64,000 nucleotides of DNA from Selaginella moellendorffii (GCF_000143415.4 NW_003314262.1:2910519-2974518), one strand, 5' to 3'; positions 23,281 through 34,896 are shown, numbered from the stretch's first letter. Translations and numbers: made by a program. The notes: generated by a model from the letters alone, not told the origin.

Positions 23281-26200
23281 ATGGCCTTCAGGGTTGGGGA
23301 AAAGGTTTACATTTTGAATGGTGGGAAGAGAGTTGCAAAAGGGACCCTTGTGTCTATGGATCGGAACTTTGTTATACACTGTCAAAGGCTTGGGGAAGGC
23401 AATGCTACTATATCAGTAGAGACTGTCTTCAATGGGAATGTGGTTGCTATTGAACGAAGAGAGATGGTCGTCGGGGTAAATGTTGTTGTTGCCTTGAAAA
23501 ATCTACAGAAGAAAGCAGATGTTGGGGACAGCACAAGTGCGACACATGTTCCCTCCGTAGATCTTAAGAACCGTGCTACATGGATTCAGGCAAAGGTGTT
23601 TCTAAACAACCCCAAGGGGGAGGTGGTAGCTGAGGGTTTAGCCACAGTTGTCGATCCAAGAGATGCGGTTGCTAATCAAGAATTGGGCTGGGATGATATT
23701 GGAGTTGCGATTTTAGAGGTTGTTGACACAAAAGAAAACAGTCTGACTATTGGAAGCATTGTGCGGTGGAAATTGAGGCATTTAGTGTTTGAGAATGTGA
23801 AGGATTCACAATCAAACACCACTACAACTGATGACAAAACATCTCTTCATGGGAAAAGAAAGTACACCTTCCTAAAGCGCAGCCAAAGGGATCTGAGCAA
23901 CGAACCGAAAAGGCCGAAAATGGCGATGGAGGTTCGAATGGTCTCGACAGTTGCTTGTTGCAAGAGGAGGTGCTGTCAACATGCTGATTGGGATGCTATT
24001 GAAGAGGAGAGAGCAAGATACAAGACATTGTCCTAGAAGGCAGCTCGCAATTTTGTGTATGAGGCATTACGGTCATCTGTTGATGCTTCAGAACATCAGG
24101 TGGGGGGCATGGTCTTCCAGAGGGGTTTGGTCTGCATGAAGGCATGGAGAATCATTTATGGAGTCCCTCGAAGCACATTCTACAGAATCAAAACTGAGTT
24201 CGAGGAACAAAGGGTTCAACAGGCAGTCCATGGGAACGATGGTACGCAAAAAACCAGGGGTCATGTTGTATATGGAGAGGCAATCTTCAAGAGGTTTGTC
24301 GAGACATGTAGCGAGCAGCAACCACATAAAACCCGCCTCTTGGAAGATGGAACACGAGACACCCAACGAGTTCTCCCTTCCATGTATACCAAGGGGGCCA
24401 TATTGGAAGATGTGAATCGGGAACTCCAGAGTAATGGCTACAGGAAGCTGAGCCAATCTAGATTTAGTAGATTGTGGAGCAACAGGTTCAGGGATGTGAG
24501 TATAGGAAAGTACTCCAGCTTTTCAAAGTGTGACAAGTGCACTGCTATCAAAATGGCTTTGTCGAAGAATTCTTGCAGCGCTCAAGAGCGAGAGACGTTG
24601 GTTAGAAGGCGGCTCGACCACAACATCGAGCAGAGAAGCTGCAGGACTGCATATTATCATAACAGGATTCTCTCCATGGAGAGACCTGACTCTTACCTCT
24701 GCATCATCCACGACAAAATGGACCAGAAAAAGACGTGCTTACCTCGACTCAATCCTGCCCCCAAGGCAATCTCTTCATCCATGCAGCTGCCTGTGTCTCT
24801 GTTTGGCATAATCGCTCATGGGCATGGTGCCCAGAACTATGGGAACTTCTTTGTACCTCTATGGGGTGGCGGGGGTGCAAACATGATGATTGCGTCCCTA
24901 GCAAAACACTTAAGGTCTCTGCAAAGTGCGCAGACTGAGCTGAACGGCCAACCCTTGCATAAGGCCCTTGTCGATCGAACCCCATACAGGGTTCAGCTGG
25001 AGGAGGAGCAAAGGCTTGCAGTATCGCGTGGGGCCCCATGCCATCCCAGTGAATATGTTGGCCGTCAGATTGTAGGGTTATCACGTGAGGCTTCATGCCA
25101 TTCCGACGAGGCTGGTCGCCCGGTGAATGCACAGCCTCATCCAAACGAAGCAGAATCTCAAGGAAGTTCTTGCGGCCGATGTGGCCTTCCACCCCATCTT
25201 CTGCTCCAAACAGATAATGCTGGCAGTGAGAACAAAAACATGTACGTCTTCACGTACTTGGCGATGCTTGTTGCCAAAGGCATATTTGAAACGGTTACAC
25301 TTGGCTTTCTCATGGTTGGGCACACTCATGAAGACGTCGATGCCATGTTCAGTCACCTGGCAGAGTCCCTCCGGCGATCCAATGTCCTCACCCTCCCACA
25401 ACTCTACGATGAATTCCAAAATTGCATCAAAGGCACTGTTGAAGCTGCACTTGTGACAGAGGTTCCAGACTTTAAGGGGTTTGTAAGAGGCTACATCAGG
25501 GACGGATCCGAAACGCTGATTGGCCACTCCAAGCCTCTTCAGTTTCATTTCAGCATGCGTGACGGTGCTCCAGTGATGAGGTACAAGATGAGAGAATGGG
25601 ACACACTGTGGCTGCCAGTGGATGGCATTGAACTCTTCAAGAGAGATCTCATAACTAGGGAACCTATGATTCCTCAGGGTTCCCCACGGCCGATGCACCT
25701 GGATGGACTCAAAGACCAGGAAAGTATAGTGGCCGGGATTAGACAGCATATTGCCTTCTGGAAGAGGGGGTTGGTGTTTGGTGGAGAATCCTATTTTAAG
25801 AGGTGCAAGCCTTTGCTCGAATACTGGGAGAAGATTATATCTGCTATCCAAAATGGGCCGGTTGTATATGAAGAATTGGAAGAGTCCTTTTGGCCAGAAC
25901 CCAGAGCACCAGATAGTAGCGGAACAATGTCCTCTGGAAATGCAGTGACAGATAACGATGTTGAGGATCACTATTGTGGGCCGAGGAACAAGAAGCCGGA
26001 TTCAGCATTCAATCCAGTACAGGTCTGCAAAGGAATGGTCGTGCTTGTCAAACCCAGTAATAAAAAACAAATGATATGGGTGGGGCGCTGCATCACTGAT
26101 GCAGAGGAGGACGCGGAAACTAACTCCTTCAATGTAACTGTGGAGTGGTTCAAGCCAAGTTCCGGATATACGAAGGATTGCCTAGAAAAGAGATGGGTGC

Positions 26201-26422
26201 TAAATCCAAGGGATCCCAGCATGAGCATATCGGTGGATAATGTTGTGCATGGTTGGATGCGGAAGTAGAGTGCCACCATCACCTTGCCAGACCATGCAAG
26301 AGATGCAGCAAGAGCATTCATAACCCGGGTTCAAGGTGAGATTCATTAATATTCCTTTACTAAGTTTCTAATGTATTTTATTTCAAGGTGAACAATCCGA
26401 ATCTGAATCAGAGGAGGCGTGA
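23281..26422 (+). pseudogene. DUF7869-like transposase gene, copy A (two nonsense codons)
   Basis: The start ATG (MAFRVGEKVYILNGG) is shared with copy B. Residues 1-170 hold two similar beta-rich stretches, each with a VAxG core. A Cys-rich CCKRRCC motif is near residues 226-232, then a helix-turn-helix-like SWKAARNFVYEAL region and a CDKC pair. Three RNase-H-fold-like acidic motifs follow: HDKMDQ (D478/D481), LLQTDNAGSENKN (D645) and GHTHEDVDAMFSHL (E684/D685/D687). I take these as a DDE-type catalytic set of the family I know as DUF7869; the family name is from memory. TAG at 24034-24036 replaces Trp (TGG in B) and TAG at 26266-26268 replaces Gln (CAG in B). A 52-bp intron (26336-26387) leads to a short acidic C-terminus ending at 26422. 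A second intron at about 25021-25134 is likely. Confidence 0.75.
25021..25134 (+). other. Probable 114-bp intron with two palindromes in the transposase gene
   Basis: It starts GTATCGCG and ends GCACAG, contains palindrome-like units near 25027-25045 and 25080-25101, and is phase 0 and a multiple of three in copy A. In copy B the equivalent segment has one extra G (near 28838), which would shift the frame if it were coding. Removal as an intron would make that harmless. Exact borders are inferred. Confidence 0.5.
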
Positions 26423-26760
26423 TGGCATGTGGCCGTTTGCACTAGTATATCTTAATACCGGTCTGAGAAATAGAATGGCATGTGCCCTTAGGCCTTTTAC
26501 TAAATCACCTTTGAAAGAAATGCAAGCCTCTATGTCGTAAAAAAAAGGTACTAGAGAAATTCCTTAATAATATGAATGTTATTTAGTTTCATGAAAATAC
26601 ACTAAGGGTCAAATGAGTTAAATGACTTCTCCAGACTAGCAATGCCTCTTGCTAATTAGATTCATCCTAGATATGTCTAGCCCCTGGACAAAAAACATAT
26701 AATTTCACGTCATTTTCAAATACTTGAAAATTTGTACCTAGTCCCATTTTACTGAATAAA

Positions 26761-26784
26761 TCCCACTTTAACGAAATAGAGCTT
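26761..26784 (-). repeat. Copy A terminal inverted repeat, right
   Basis: Reverse complement of the left repeat. The adjoining inner sequence (TTTATTCAGTAAAATGGGAC on the minus strand) is shared with copy B and the MITE and marks this as the transposase-side end. Confidence 0.95.
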
Positions 26785-26921
26785 AAATGCCTTCCCCAAC
26801 AACTTCTAACAAATGAAACAATGAGTATAAAACTCAAAGAACCAAAAGCTTGAAGAAGCCTATACCCAAGTCTTACCTAATAATGATCACAAGTCTCATA
26901 GAAACTAACTTCAATGCTAAA
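26785..26921 (-). other. 137-bp spacer of beta-element DNA between copies A and B
   Basis: It begins with TSD AAAT of copy A and ends with TSD TAAA of copy B. Between them it matches the beta internal region (old copy at about 10165-10295, reverse complement), so A and B are two separate insertions in one host element. Confidence 0.9.
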
Positions 26922-26945
26922 AAGCTCTATTTCGTTAAAGTGGGA
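26922..26945 (+). repeat. Copy B terminal inverted repeat, left
   Basis: Identical to the 24-bp repeat of copy A and followed by the transposase-side subterminal sequence TTTATTCAGTAAAATGGGAC. Confidence 0.95.
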
Positions 26946-27537
26946 TTTATTCAGTAAAATGGGACTAGGTACAAATTTTCAAGTATTTGAAAATGACGTG
27001 AAATTATATGTTTTTTGTCCAGGGGCTAGACATATCTGGGGCATGGTGACTAGCGCGGTGACTTTGTATCCAGACTGAGTCCATCTGGTTGTATAATAAA
27101 TCTCATTGTCAAGGTGAACAAGCCGAATCTGAAGCTAAAGAAGAGCGATGGCATGCGCGCACACACTATTTGTTTGTTCATTGAGCGTGTGGTGAGCTTT
27201 CCAAGATGAATGTCATTCCTATTAGCCAGACATATAACTTAATGGTGAGAACATTTAGATATTATTCAATGTTATCTTTTTCTAACGAATCTAATTGTGA
27301 AGGTGTAGCAAGAGGCATTGCTAGTCTGGAGAAGTCATTTAACTCATTTGACCCTTAGTGTATTTTCATGAAACTAAATAACATTCATATTATTAAGGAA
27401 TTTCTCTAGTACCTTTTTTTTACGACATAGAGGCTTGCATTTCTTTCAAAGGTGATTTAGTAAAAGGCCTGAGAGCACATGCCATTCTATTTCTCAGACT
27501 GGTATTAAGATATACTAGTGCAAAGGGCCACATGTCA

Positions 27538-30500
27538 TCACGCCTCCTCTGATTCAGATTCGGATTGTTCACCTTGAAATAAAATACATTAGAAACTTAG
27601 TAAAGGAATATTAATGAATCTCACCTTGAACCCGGGTTATGAATGCTCTTGCTGCATCTCTTGCATGGTCTGGCAAGGTGATGGTGGCACTCTGCTTCCG
27701 CATCCAACCATGCACAACATTATCCACCGATATGCTCATGCTGGGATCCCTTGGATTCAGCACCCATCTCTTTTCTAGGCAATCCTTCATATATCCGGAA
27801 CTTGGCTTGAACCACTCCACAGTTACATTGAAGGAGTTAGTTTCCGCGTCCTCCTCTGCATTAGTGATGCAGCGCCCCACCCATATCATTTGATTTTTAT
27901 TACTGGGTCTGACAAGCACGACCATTCCTTTGCAGACCTGTACTGGATTGAATGCTGAATCCGGCTTCTTGTTCCTCGGCCCACAATAGTGATCCTCAAC
28001 ATCGTTATCTGTCACTGCATTTCCAGAGGACATTGTTTCGCTACTATCTAGTGCTCTGGGTTCTGGCCAAAAGGACTCTTCCAATTCTTCATATACAACC
28101 GGCCCATTTTGGATAGCAGATATAATCTTCTCCCAGTATTCGAGCAAAGGCTTGCACCTCTTAAAATAGGATTCTCCACCAAACACCAACCCCCTCTTCC
28201 AGAAGGCAATATGCTGTCTAATCCCGGCCACTATACTTTCCTGGTCTTTGAGTCCATCCAGGTGCATCGGCCGTGGGGAACCCTGAGGAATCATAGGTTC
28301 CCCAATTATGGGATCTCTCTTGAAGAGTTCAATGCCATCCACTGGCAGCCACAGTGTGTCCCATTCTCTCATCTTGTACCTCATCACTGGAGCACCGTCA
28401 CGCATGCTGAAATGAAACTGAAGAGGCTTGGAGTGGCCAATCAACGTTTCGGATCCGTCCCTGATGTAGCCTCTTACAAACCCCTTAAAGTCTGGAACCT
28501 CTGTCACAAGTGCAGCTTCAACAGTGCCTTTGATGCAATTTTGGAATTCATCATAGAGTTGTGGGAGGGTGAGGACATTGGATCGCCGGAGGGACTCTGC
28601 CAGGTGACTGAACATGGCATCGACGTCTTCATGAGTGTGCCCAACCATGAGAAAGCCAAGTGTAACCGTTTCAAATATGCCTTTGGCAACAAGCATCGCC
28701 AAGTACGCGAAGACGTACATGTTTTTGTTCTCACTGCCAGCATTGTCTGTTTGGAGCAGAAGATGGGGTGGAAGGCCACATCGGCCGCAAGAACTTCCTT
28801 GAGATTCTGCTTCGTTTGGATGAGGCTGTGCATTCACCCGGGCGACCAGCCTCGTCGGAATGGCATGAGGCCTCACGTGATAACCCTACAATCTGACGGG
28901 CAACATATTCACTGGGATGGCATGGGGCCCCACGCGATACTGCAAGCCTTTGCNNNNNNNNNNNNNNNNNNNNNNNNNNNNNNNNNNNNNNNNNNNNNNN
29001 NNNNNNNNNNNNNNNNNNNNNNNNNNNNNNNNNNNNNNNNNNNNNNNNNNNNNNNNNNNNNNNNNNNNNNNNNNNNNNNNNNNNNNNNNNNNNNNNNNNN
29101 NNNNNNNNNNNNNNNNNNNNNNNNNNNNNNNNNNNNNNNNNNNNNNNNNNNNNNNNNNNNNNNNNNNNNNNNNNNNNNNNNNNNNNNNNNNNNNNNNNGG
29201 GGGCAGGATTGAGTCGAGGTAAGCACGTCTTTTTCTGGTCCATTTTGTCGTGGATGATGCAGAGGTAAGAGTCAGGTCTCTCCATGGAGAGAATCCTGTT
29301 ATGATAATATGCAGTCCTGCAGCTTCTCTGCTCGATGTTGTGGTCGAGCCGCCTTCTAACCAACGTCTTTCGCTCTTGAGCGCTGCAAGAATTCTTCGAC
29401 AAAGCCATTTTGATAGCAGTGCACTTGTCACACTTTGAAAAGCTGGAGTACTTTCCTATACTCACATCCCTGAACCTGTTGCTCCACAATCTACTAAATC
29501 TAGATTGGCTCAGCTTCCTGTAGCCATTACTCTGGAGTTCCCGATTCACATCTTCCAATATGGCCCCCTTGGTATACATGGAAGGGAGAACTCGTTGGGT
29601 GTCTCGTGTTCCATCTTCCAAGAGGCGGGTTTTATGTGGTTGCTGCTCGCTACATGTCTCGACAAACCTCTTGAAGATTGCCTCTCCATATACAACATGA
29701 CCCTTGGTTTTGTGCGTACCGTCGTTCCCATGGACTGCCTGTTGAACCCTTTGTTCCTCGAACTCAGTTTTGATTCTGTAGAATGTGCTTCGAGGGACTC
29801 CATAAATGATTCTCCATGCCTTCATGCAGACCAAACCCCTCTGGAAGACCATGCCCCCCACCTGATGTTCTGAAGCATCAACAGATGACCGTAATGCCTC
29901 ATACACAAAATTGCGAGCTGCCTTCCAGGACAATGTCTTGTATCTTGCTCTCTCCTCTTCAATAGCATCCCAATCAGCATGTTGACAGCACCTCCTCTTG
30001 CAACAAGCAACTGTCGAGACCATTCGAACCTCCATCGCCATTTTCTGCCTTTTCAGTTCGTTGTTCAGATCCCTTTGGCTGCGCCGTAGGAAGGTGTACT
30101 TTCTTTTCCCATGAAGAGATGTTCTGTCATCAGTTGTAGTGGTGTTTGATTGTGAATCCTTCACATTCTCAAACACTAAATGCCTCAATTTCCACCGCAC
30201 AATGCTTCCAATAGTCAGACTGTTTTCTTCTGTGTCAACAACCTCTAAAATCGCAACTCCAATATCATCCCAGCCCAATTCTTGATTAGCAACTGCATCT
30301 CTTGGATCGACAACTGTGGCTAAGCCCTCAGCTACCACCTCCCCCTCGGGGTTGTTTAGAAACACCTTTGCCTGAATCCATGTAGCATGGTTCTTAAGAT
30401 CCACGGAGGGAACATGCGTCGCACTTGCGCTATCCCCAACATCTGCTTTCTTCTACAGATTTTTCAAGGCAACAACAACATTTACCCCGACGACCATCTC

Positions 30501-30680
30501 TCCTCGTTCAATAGCGACCACATTCCCATCGAAGACAGTCTCTACTGATACAGCAGCATTGCCTTCCCCAAGCCTTTGACAGTGTATAACAAAGTTCCGA
30601 TCCATAGACACAAAGGTCCCTTTTGCAACTCTCTTCCCACCATTCAAAATGTAAACCTTTTCCCCAACCCTGAAGGCCAT
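27538..30680 (-). pseudogene. DUF7869-like transposase gene, copy B (nonsense at 30453-30455, assembly gap)
   Basis: Minus-strand counterpart of 23281-26422. TAG at 30453-30455 replaces Gln (CAG in A) after 75 codons. The two codons that are stops in copy A (Trp, and Gln near the C-terminus) are intact here. The frame continues to about 28840, where one extra G appears inside the probable palindrome intron. The LLQTDN and GHTHEDVD motifs follow at about 28750 and 28630. A 245-base gap (28954-29198) hides the segment after the first acidic motif. The C-terminal intron and the ending GEQSESESEEA are conserved, and the stop is at 27538-27540. A downstream Met could give an N-terminally shortened protein. 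Confidence 0.73.
28954..29198. other. Assembly gap (245 N)
   Basis: Unknown bases. By comparison with copy A (about 24767-25010) the missing piece is about the same length and codes for the transposase middle region. Confidence 0.99.
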
Positions 30681-30728
30681 TCTGAAAGTGCAGAAAAGAA
30701 GTTAAGACCATACAAAAAATGATTGGAG

Positions 30729-31060
30729 AATGGCCTAAATCATAACATACCAAATAGCATGAGGCCACATGCCATTATTCAAACATGCTATTGACACCCA
30801 CGTGAAATTTTGCATTCACAAAATTGGCATGAGCCCTCATGCCATTAGTGGTACCACTAATGGCATGAGGCCTCACGCTATCTTTGGCCCCTACTAGCCT
30901 GTTGCTATATTCCTTTTGCCTTGCTGCAACTGTATATATAATGGCCTAAATCATAACATTCCTCATAGCATGAGGCCACAAGCCATTATTCACACATGCT
31001 ATGGACACCCACGTTAGATTAGTCATTCACAAAATTGGCATGAGGCCTCATGCCATCTTG
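30729..31060. repeat. Tandem duplication of a palindrome-bearing segment (copy B only)
   Basis: Two copies of a segment starting AATGGCCTAAATCATAACAT and continuing through TAGCATGAGGCCAC and ACACCCACGT to TTGGCATGAG. Copy A has one (23105-23230 reverse complement). Confidence 0.75.
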
Positions 31061-32177
31061 ATATACACACAGCTGCAGGCAAGTAAAAACATACATGACA
31101 ATACGCTAGCCATGAAATTGCAAGGGCCCAAGATGGCATATGGCCTCATGCCATTTCTAAATGTGGTCCTAAACCATTCCATGGTGAACATACCAGGAAG
31201 CACAAGTGCCGAATATCAAGAGGAAGCGGTAGCCACACCAAAGACAGTGCCGCTTGCAACACCGCAACTACTCGTAGCGCCGCTCGCAACACCGCAACTG
31301 CTCGTAGCGCCGCTCGCACAAACTGCCACTCGCATAAACTGTCGCTCGCAATGGCGCTCGCAATGCCGCAACCGCTTGTAGACGCATAAACCACAGCTCA
31401 CAACGCCGCTTACACAAGCAGCGCTCACTGTGCTCAGCGGAACCAAGAACACGGCGCACAAAAATGATAGACCTAGGAATGAGTTCGAGAATTCAAAAAT
31501 AACACACGCTTGAACGTCACATCAAATCATCTGACAAACCAGATCTTATGATTCCTCTGACAAATTTCAAACTGAGTAGCTTCTAGACTTTGCTGTCGGA
31601 GGTTGAACTTTGTCACATCATGTCCTTGCCTCGATCCAGCTGTGCTATGTCAGTGATTCGAACTTTGCCATGCCATGTCAGCGATCCGCGCCAAGATTAT
31701 TCACCGTGTAAAGGAATAATTATGCTGTGTGTGTACGTCCATTTATGGCAATATAAGGCCACACGCCATTCAAAGAATAATGCTAGTCGAGCATTTTTTG
31801 GTGCATTTTTGGGTTCAAAATTGCATGAGCCCACACGCTATAAAGTTTACCTGTACCAAAAATAGAAACAGCTTTATTCACATGGGAATTTAAGTGGTTG
31901 AGGCATTTTTAAACTTACAAACACATGCCCTACTTACATTCATTTGGTTGCTTAAAATTCAAAAATATTATAAACCTTTCTTTTTGCATTTTCAATGTTT
32001 TCAATTATGGTTTTTGATTTTCTCAGGACCAGCCTAGTAATCTATTTGCATCCCGTCATGTTTATAGCTAGCTTTCGTTTGTCCCCTTCGCTGGCCTGAG
32101 ATACATCTGCTCGGAATCTGCCTCTTACAGCATTTGCCCAGAAAGGGCATCTTTCTTCACGCAGCATTTGCCACATG

Positions 32178-32210
32178 TTTAGGGTTAGGGTTTAGGGTTT
32201 AGGGTTTAGC
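32178..32210 (+). repeat. Telomere-like TTTAGGG array (copy B)
   Basis: About four tandem TTTAGGG units with one TTAGGG variant, longer than the copy A version. It is an interstitial plant-type telomere motif. Confidence 0.85.
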
Positions 32211-32860
32211 AATTCAGTAGCTTGATAAACATGCAAATACAGAATTTGATGCAAAATCCTTTGATATGTCACAATGCCCCTAGGACCAGAAACACATTTC
32301 AATAAAGAGGGTCCTTTCATTTCATAACTCCTTACGTAGATCTTGGTAAAACCAGAGTTAGTGAAGTTGGTTTCTTGTGATCCCGCATCTGATTGTGATG
32401 TCCCTTTGCAGTGTCGATGGAAAGGTCAATGCACACCAAACTGTAGAATCTTGGAGCAAAATAACGGTCGGATCTGAAACATTATAAGGCTCGTGTGGTC
32501 TCATGTGGTGTTCGATCGAGATGCTTCTTTGCAGGGTCATCAAGAAGGACATTGTATACCATTCTGTAAAATCTAGTTGCGATCTAACGGTTGGATCTCC
32601 AGGAAACTCAAAACAATCTCGCGCGTGTTAGAATATTCTAGGAATATACTCCTATGTGCTCCTGAAAATGGCATGCGGCCCCACGCCATTCAAGAGATAA
32701 CGCCAGATGACGCCGAGGATTTTTTGGTGCATTTTTTGGGATCAAAATTGCATGAGCCCACATGCTTGAATGTCACATCAAATCCTCTGACAATTTATTT
32801 AGCTGAACATCTGGCATTTTTGGAAATACAAGATGCTTTGGAATATCCAATCATGCATGG

Positions 32861-32870
32861 TATAAATATA
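32861..32870 (+). promoter_or_regulatory. Candidate TATA box for the ParB-phosphatase gene (copy B)
   Basis: TATAAATATA, conserved with copy A in sequence and position. Transcription from here would give a long 5' leader containing upstream ATGs (for example at 33029). Confidence 0.35.
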
Positions 32871-33425
32871 GCGAGGGTATTAAATGATATCCCAATCATG
32901 ATCTTTCTTTTGGATTTCGCGTGCATGCAGTCCGAGGAATGATGACGTTGCGGATTTCTTTTGGATTTCACGCATGCGCGCACCGATCCAGAAATTAATG
33001 GTGGCGCCCAAGTCCGAGAAATGATGACGTGGCGGGATTACCAACCGTCGTGACATTTCGCGCGTGTGAGGTTAGGTTTTGCATTTTGCTTCGTACTCGC
33101 GCTCGCATCGCGCTCCCACTCGCGCTCCCACTTCTCTACAGGTTTCTCGTGTGCATCGGCGTCCACTCGCGCTTGCATCACACTCGCGCTCGCATCGCGC
33201 TCATGTGCATCGGCGTCCACTTCAAGACACACCCAGTTTGTAACTTCGCCGCCAACTCCGCCGCCCACTCCGCCACCCACACGCAGCCCACTTGGCGTCC
33301 CAGGAGATTTCAGCACCACTCTCCAACTGTAAGTGGCAGAGTAGCCTTGCTGCTACGATCCGCTGCACACACAGTGCACATTCGCCAGCGAGTCCGGTTG
33401 TCATGCCTCCATTCGGCTTCAAATG

Positions 33426-33663
33426 GTAAGTCTTTTAGGCCAAGTAGAAAATGGCATGAGGCCACATGCCATTCAGTAGCAACATTGGCATGCACCGATT
33501 GGGCTCTCGAGTGCAGTCCGGTTACAGATGGCGTGTAGCCTCACGCCATCTTAGGATGCAGCCTCAAGACATCTGATGCAGTGGTGAATGGCGTGTGGCC
33601 TCACGTTATTTCCAGCTACTAGTTTTTCATCTGCAGCTCTAATTGTTGTGCATTTCTGAACAG
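33426..33663 (+). other. Intron 1 of the ParB-phosphatase gene, with three palindromes (copy B)
   Basis: GTAAGT...CTGAACAG. The upstream exon ends exactly with ATG and the next exon opens in frame with GCGAGGAAT. Palindromes lie at 33451-33472, 33528-33549 and 33588-33609. Confidence 0.6.
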
Positions 33664-34842
33664 GCGAGGAATTGCGTTCTTCTTCCAACCACTGTCAATG
33701 TGGATGCAGAGAAGGGGGAGGAGCTCACCAGTTGGACTTTCGGGATGGAAGGCGAGGATCTGAGGCTGTACAACACAGATGGTGGGAGAAAAGAATGCAT
33801 GGGGATCCTCATCCAAGTGACAGACACTCCATGCAGTTCCATGCAAGAATATGGACTGGCACTTGTGGTAGAGACAGCGTCTGCCTTCAAGATCCACCTT
33901 GCACATCCTAGCGGCTTCCCATAGGGGGGCAGCGGCTATGAGGAATTCCTAGAGGGAGCTAGGGAGAGGTTGTCCAGGAGGCCCACAATTTCAAAGACGC
34001 TGCGGGTCTATGAAGATCACATGGAATCCACGGACCTCACCTACGGCGATGTTCAAAAACTATATTCCAACATTGAGCCATTGAGAGTGACTCCAGTTTG
34101 CGAAGCAAAGGGGAAGGGGGTCGATCTGGAAACTACCTCGAAGCAGAAAAGGGTGGTCAAGCTCAAGCCAACGTCCGACTCTCCTGCTCCAAAAAAGAAG
34201 CTACTCCGTGATGCCATTGCCTCGGGTTCAAACACTACACCCACCAAAAAGAAGAGCCGCAAAGAGCAGAAAGAGCAAGAAGAGGCAGCAAAAATCGTCG
34301 CAGATAATAGTACTTGTTACTATTCCAACAAAGTATATACAATCGACGTGAGCCGTATCGACATCCAAAGCAAATACAACCACAGGCTAGTATCTGATGA
34401 GTGGGTGGAGAAACTGAAGCAGAAGATGCTGGCAAGTCCAGTAACACCCGACATCGCAGACGTGATCCCCTACTACCGAACAATGAAGGGCGAGACGAGG
34501 TTTCCAGACTTGATCAATAGGAAGGTGTTGGACGATCAGAACATCCGGTTCTATGCCGTCTCCGGGCAGCATTCTAGCTTGGCGATGCAAGAGATAGTTG
34601 TGGATATTATGGTGGGCGAGGAGGTGAAGAAAGTCTTCAAGACAAGAGTTGTCCGCCTGATAAAAGGCAACTCGCCCCTCCGATCTATCATATACATCTC
34701 CCACGCGCAGAATGTCAAGCAAGAAACGTGCTACAAATTGGGTCTGCACGAGACATTGGCACGAACATGGAAGCTCTGGGTTCAACTGAAGAAGCCACAA
34801 AAACCAGGACAAGGACGTGCACTAGCAACTAGCGCCTGGCAG

Positions 34843-34896
34843 GTAAGCCTCGTTGCATGTGGCATAGCATGTGGCCTCACGCCATTTCCATTGCAG
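34843..34896 (+). other. Probable 54-bp intron with palindrome (copy B)
   Basis: GTAAGCC...ATTGCAG, phase 0, palindrome at 34864-34885. It is in frame without a stop, so retention is also possible. Confidence 0.6.

Larger units (their letters stand above)
14746..26784 (+). mobile_element. DNA transposon copy A (about 12 kb, ParB-phosphatase and transposase cargo)
   Basis: The ends are perfect 24-bp terminal inverted repeats starting AAGCTCTATTTCGTTAAAG, flanked by the 4-bp TSD AAAT (14742-14745 and 26785-26788). The old beta copy near 10295 shows the uninterrupted target (GAGCCAAAAATGCCTTCC on the minus strand). The interior holds two divergent genes, the ParB-phosphatase fusion on the minus strand and the transposase-like gene on the plus strand, separated by a 2.5-kb repeat-rich promoter region with palindromes. 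The sequence is collinear with copy B, inverted. Both genes carry nonsense codons, so this copy is probably not autonomous now. Confidence 0.93.
30681..33422. promoter_or_regulatory. Divergent promoter region between the two genes (copy B)
   Basis: Mirror of 20720-23280. It contains palindromes at 30754-30775, 30824-30845, 30860-30881, 30965-30986, 31035-31056, 31133-31154 and 32668-32689, GC-rich minisatellite at about 31240-31440, a telomere-like repeat at 32178-32210 and a TATA-like motif at 32861-32870. The unit that reads AATGGCCTAAATCATAACAT followed by palindromes is tandemly duplicated here (30729 and 30941) but single in copy A. Confidence 0.6.

Noticed and set aside
26785-26921. Assembly artefact joining a sequence to its own reverse complement
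   Set aside because: The two arms differ by many substitutions, different stop codons, a tandem duplication and different TSDs, so the arms are distinct copies. Long reads would still be useful over the gap at 28954.
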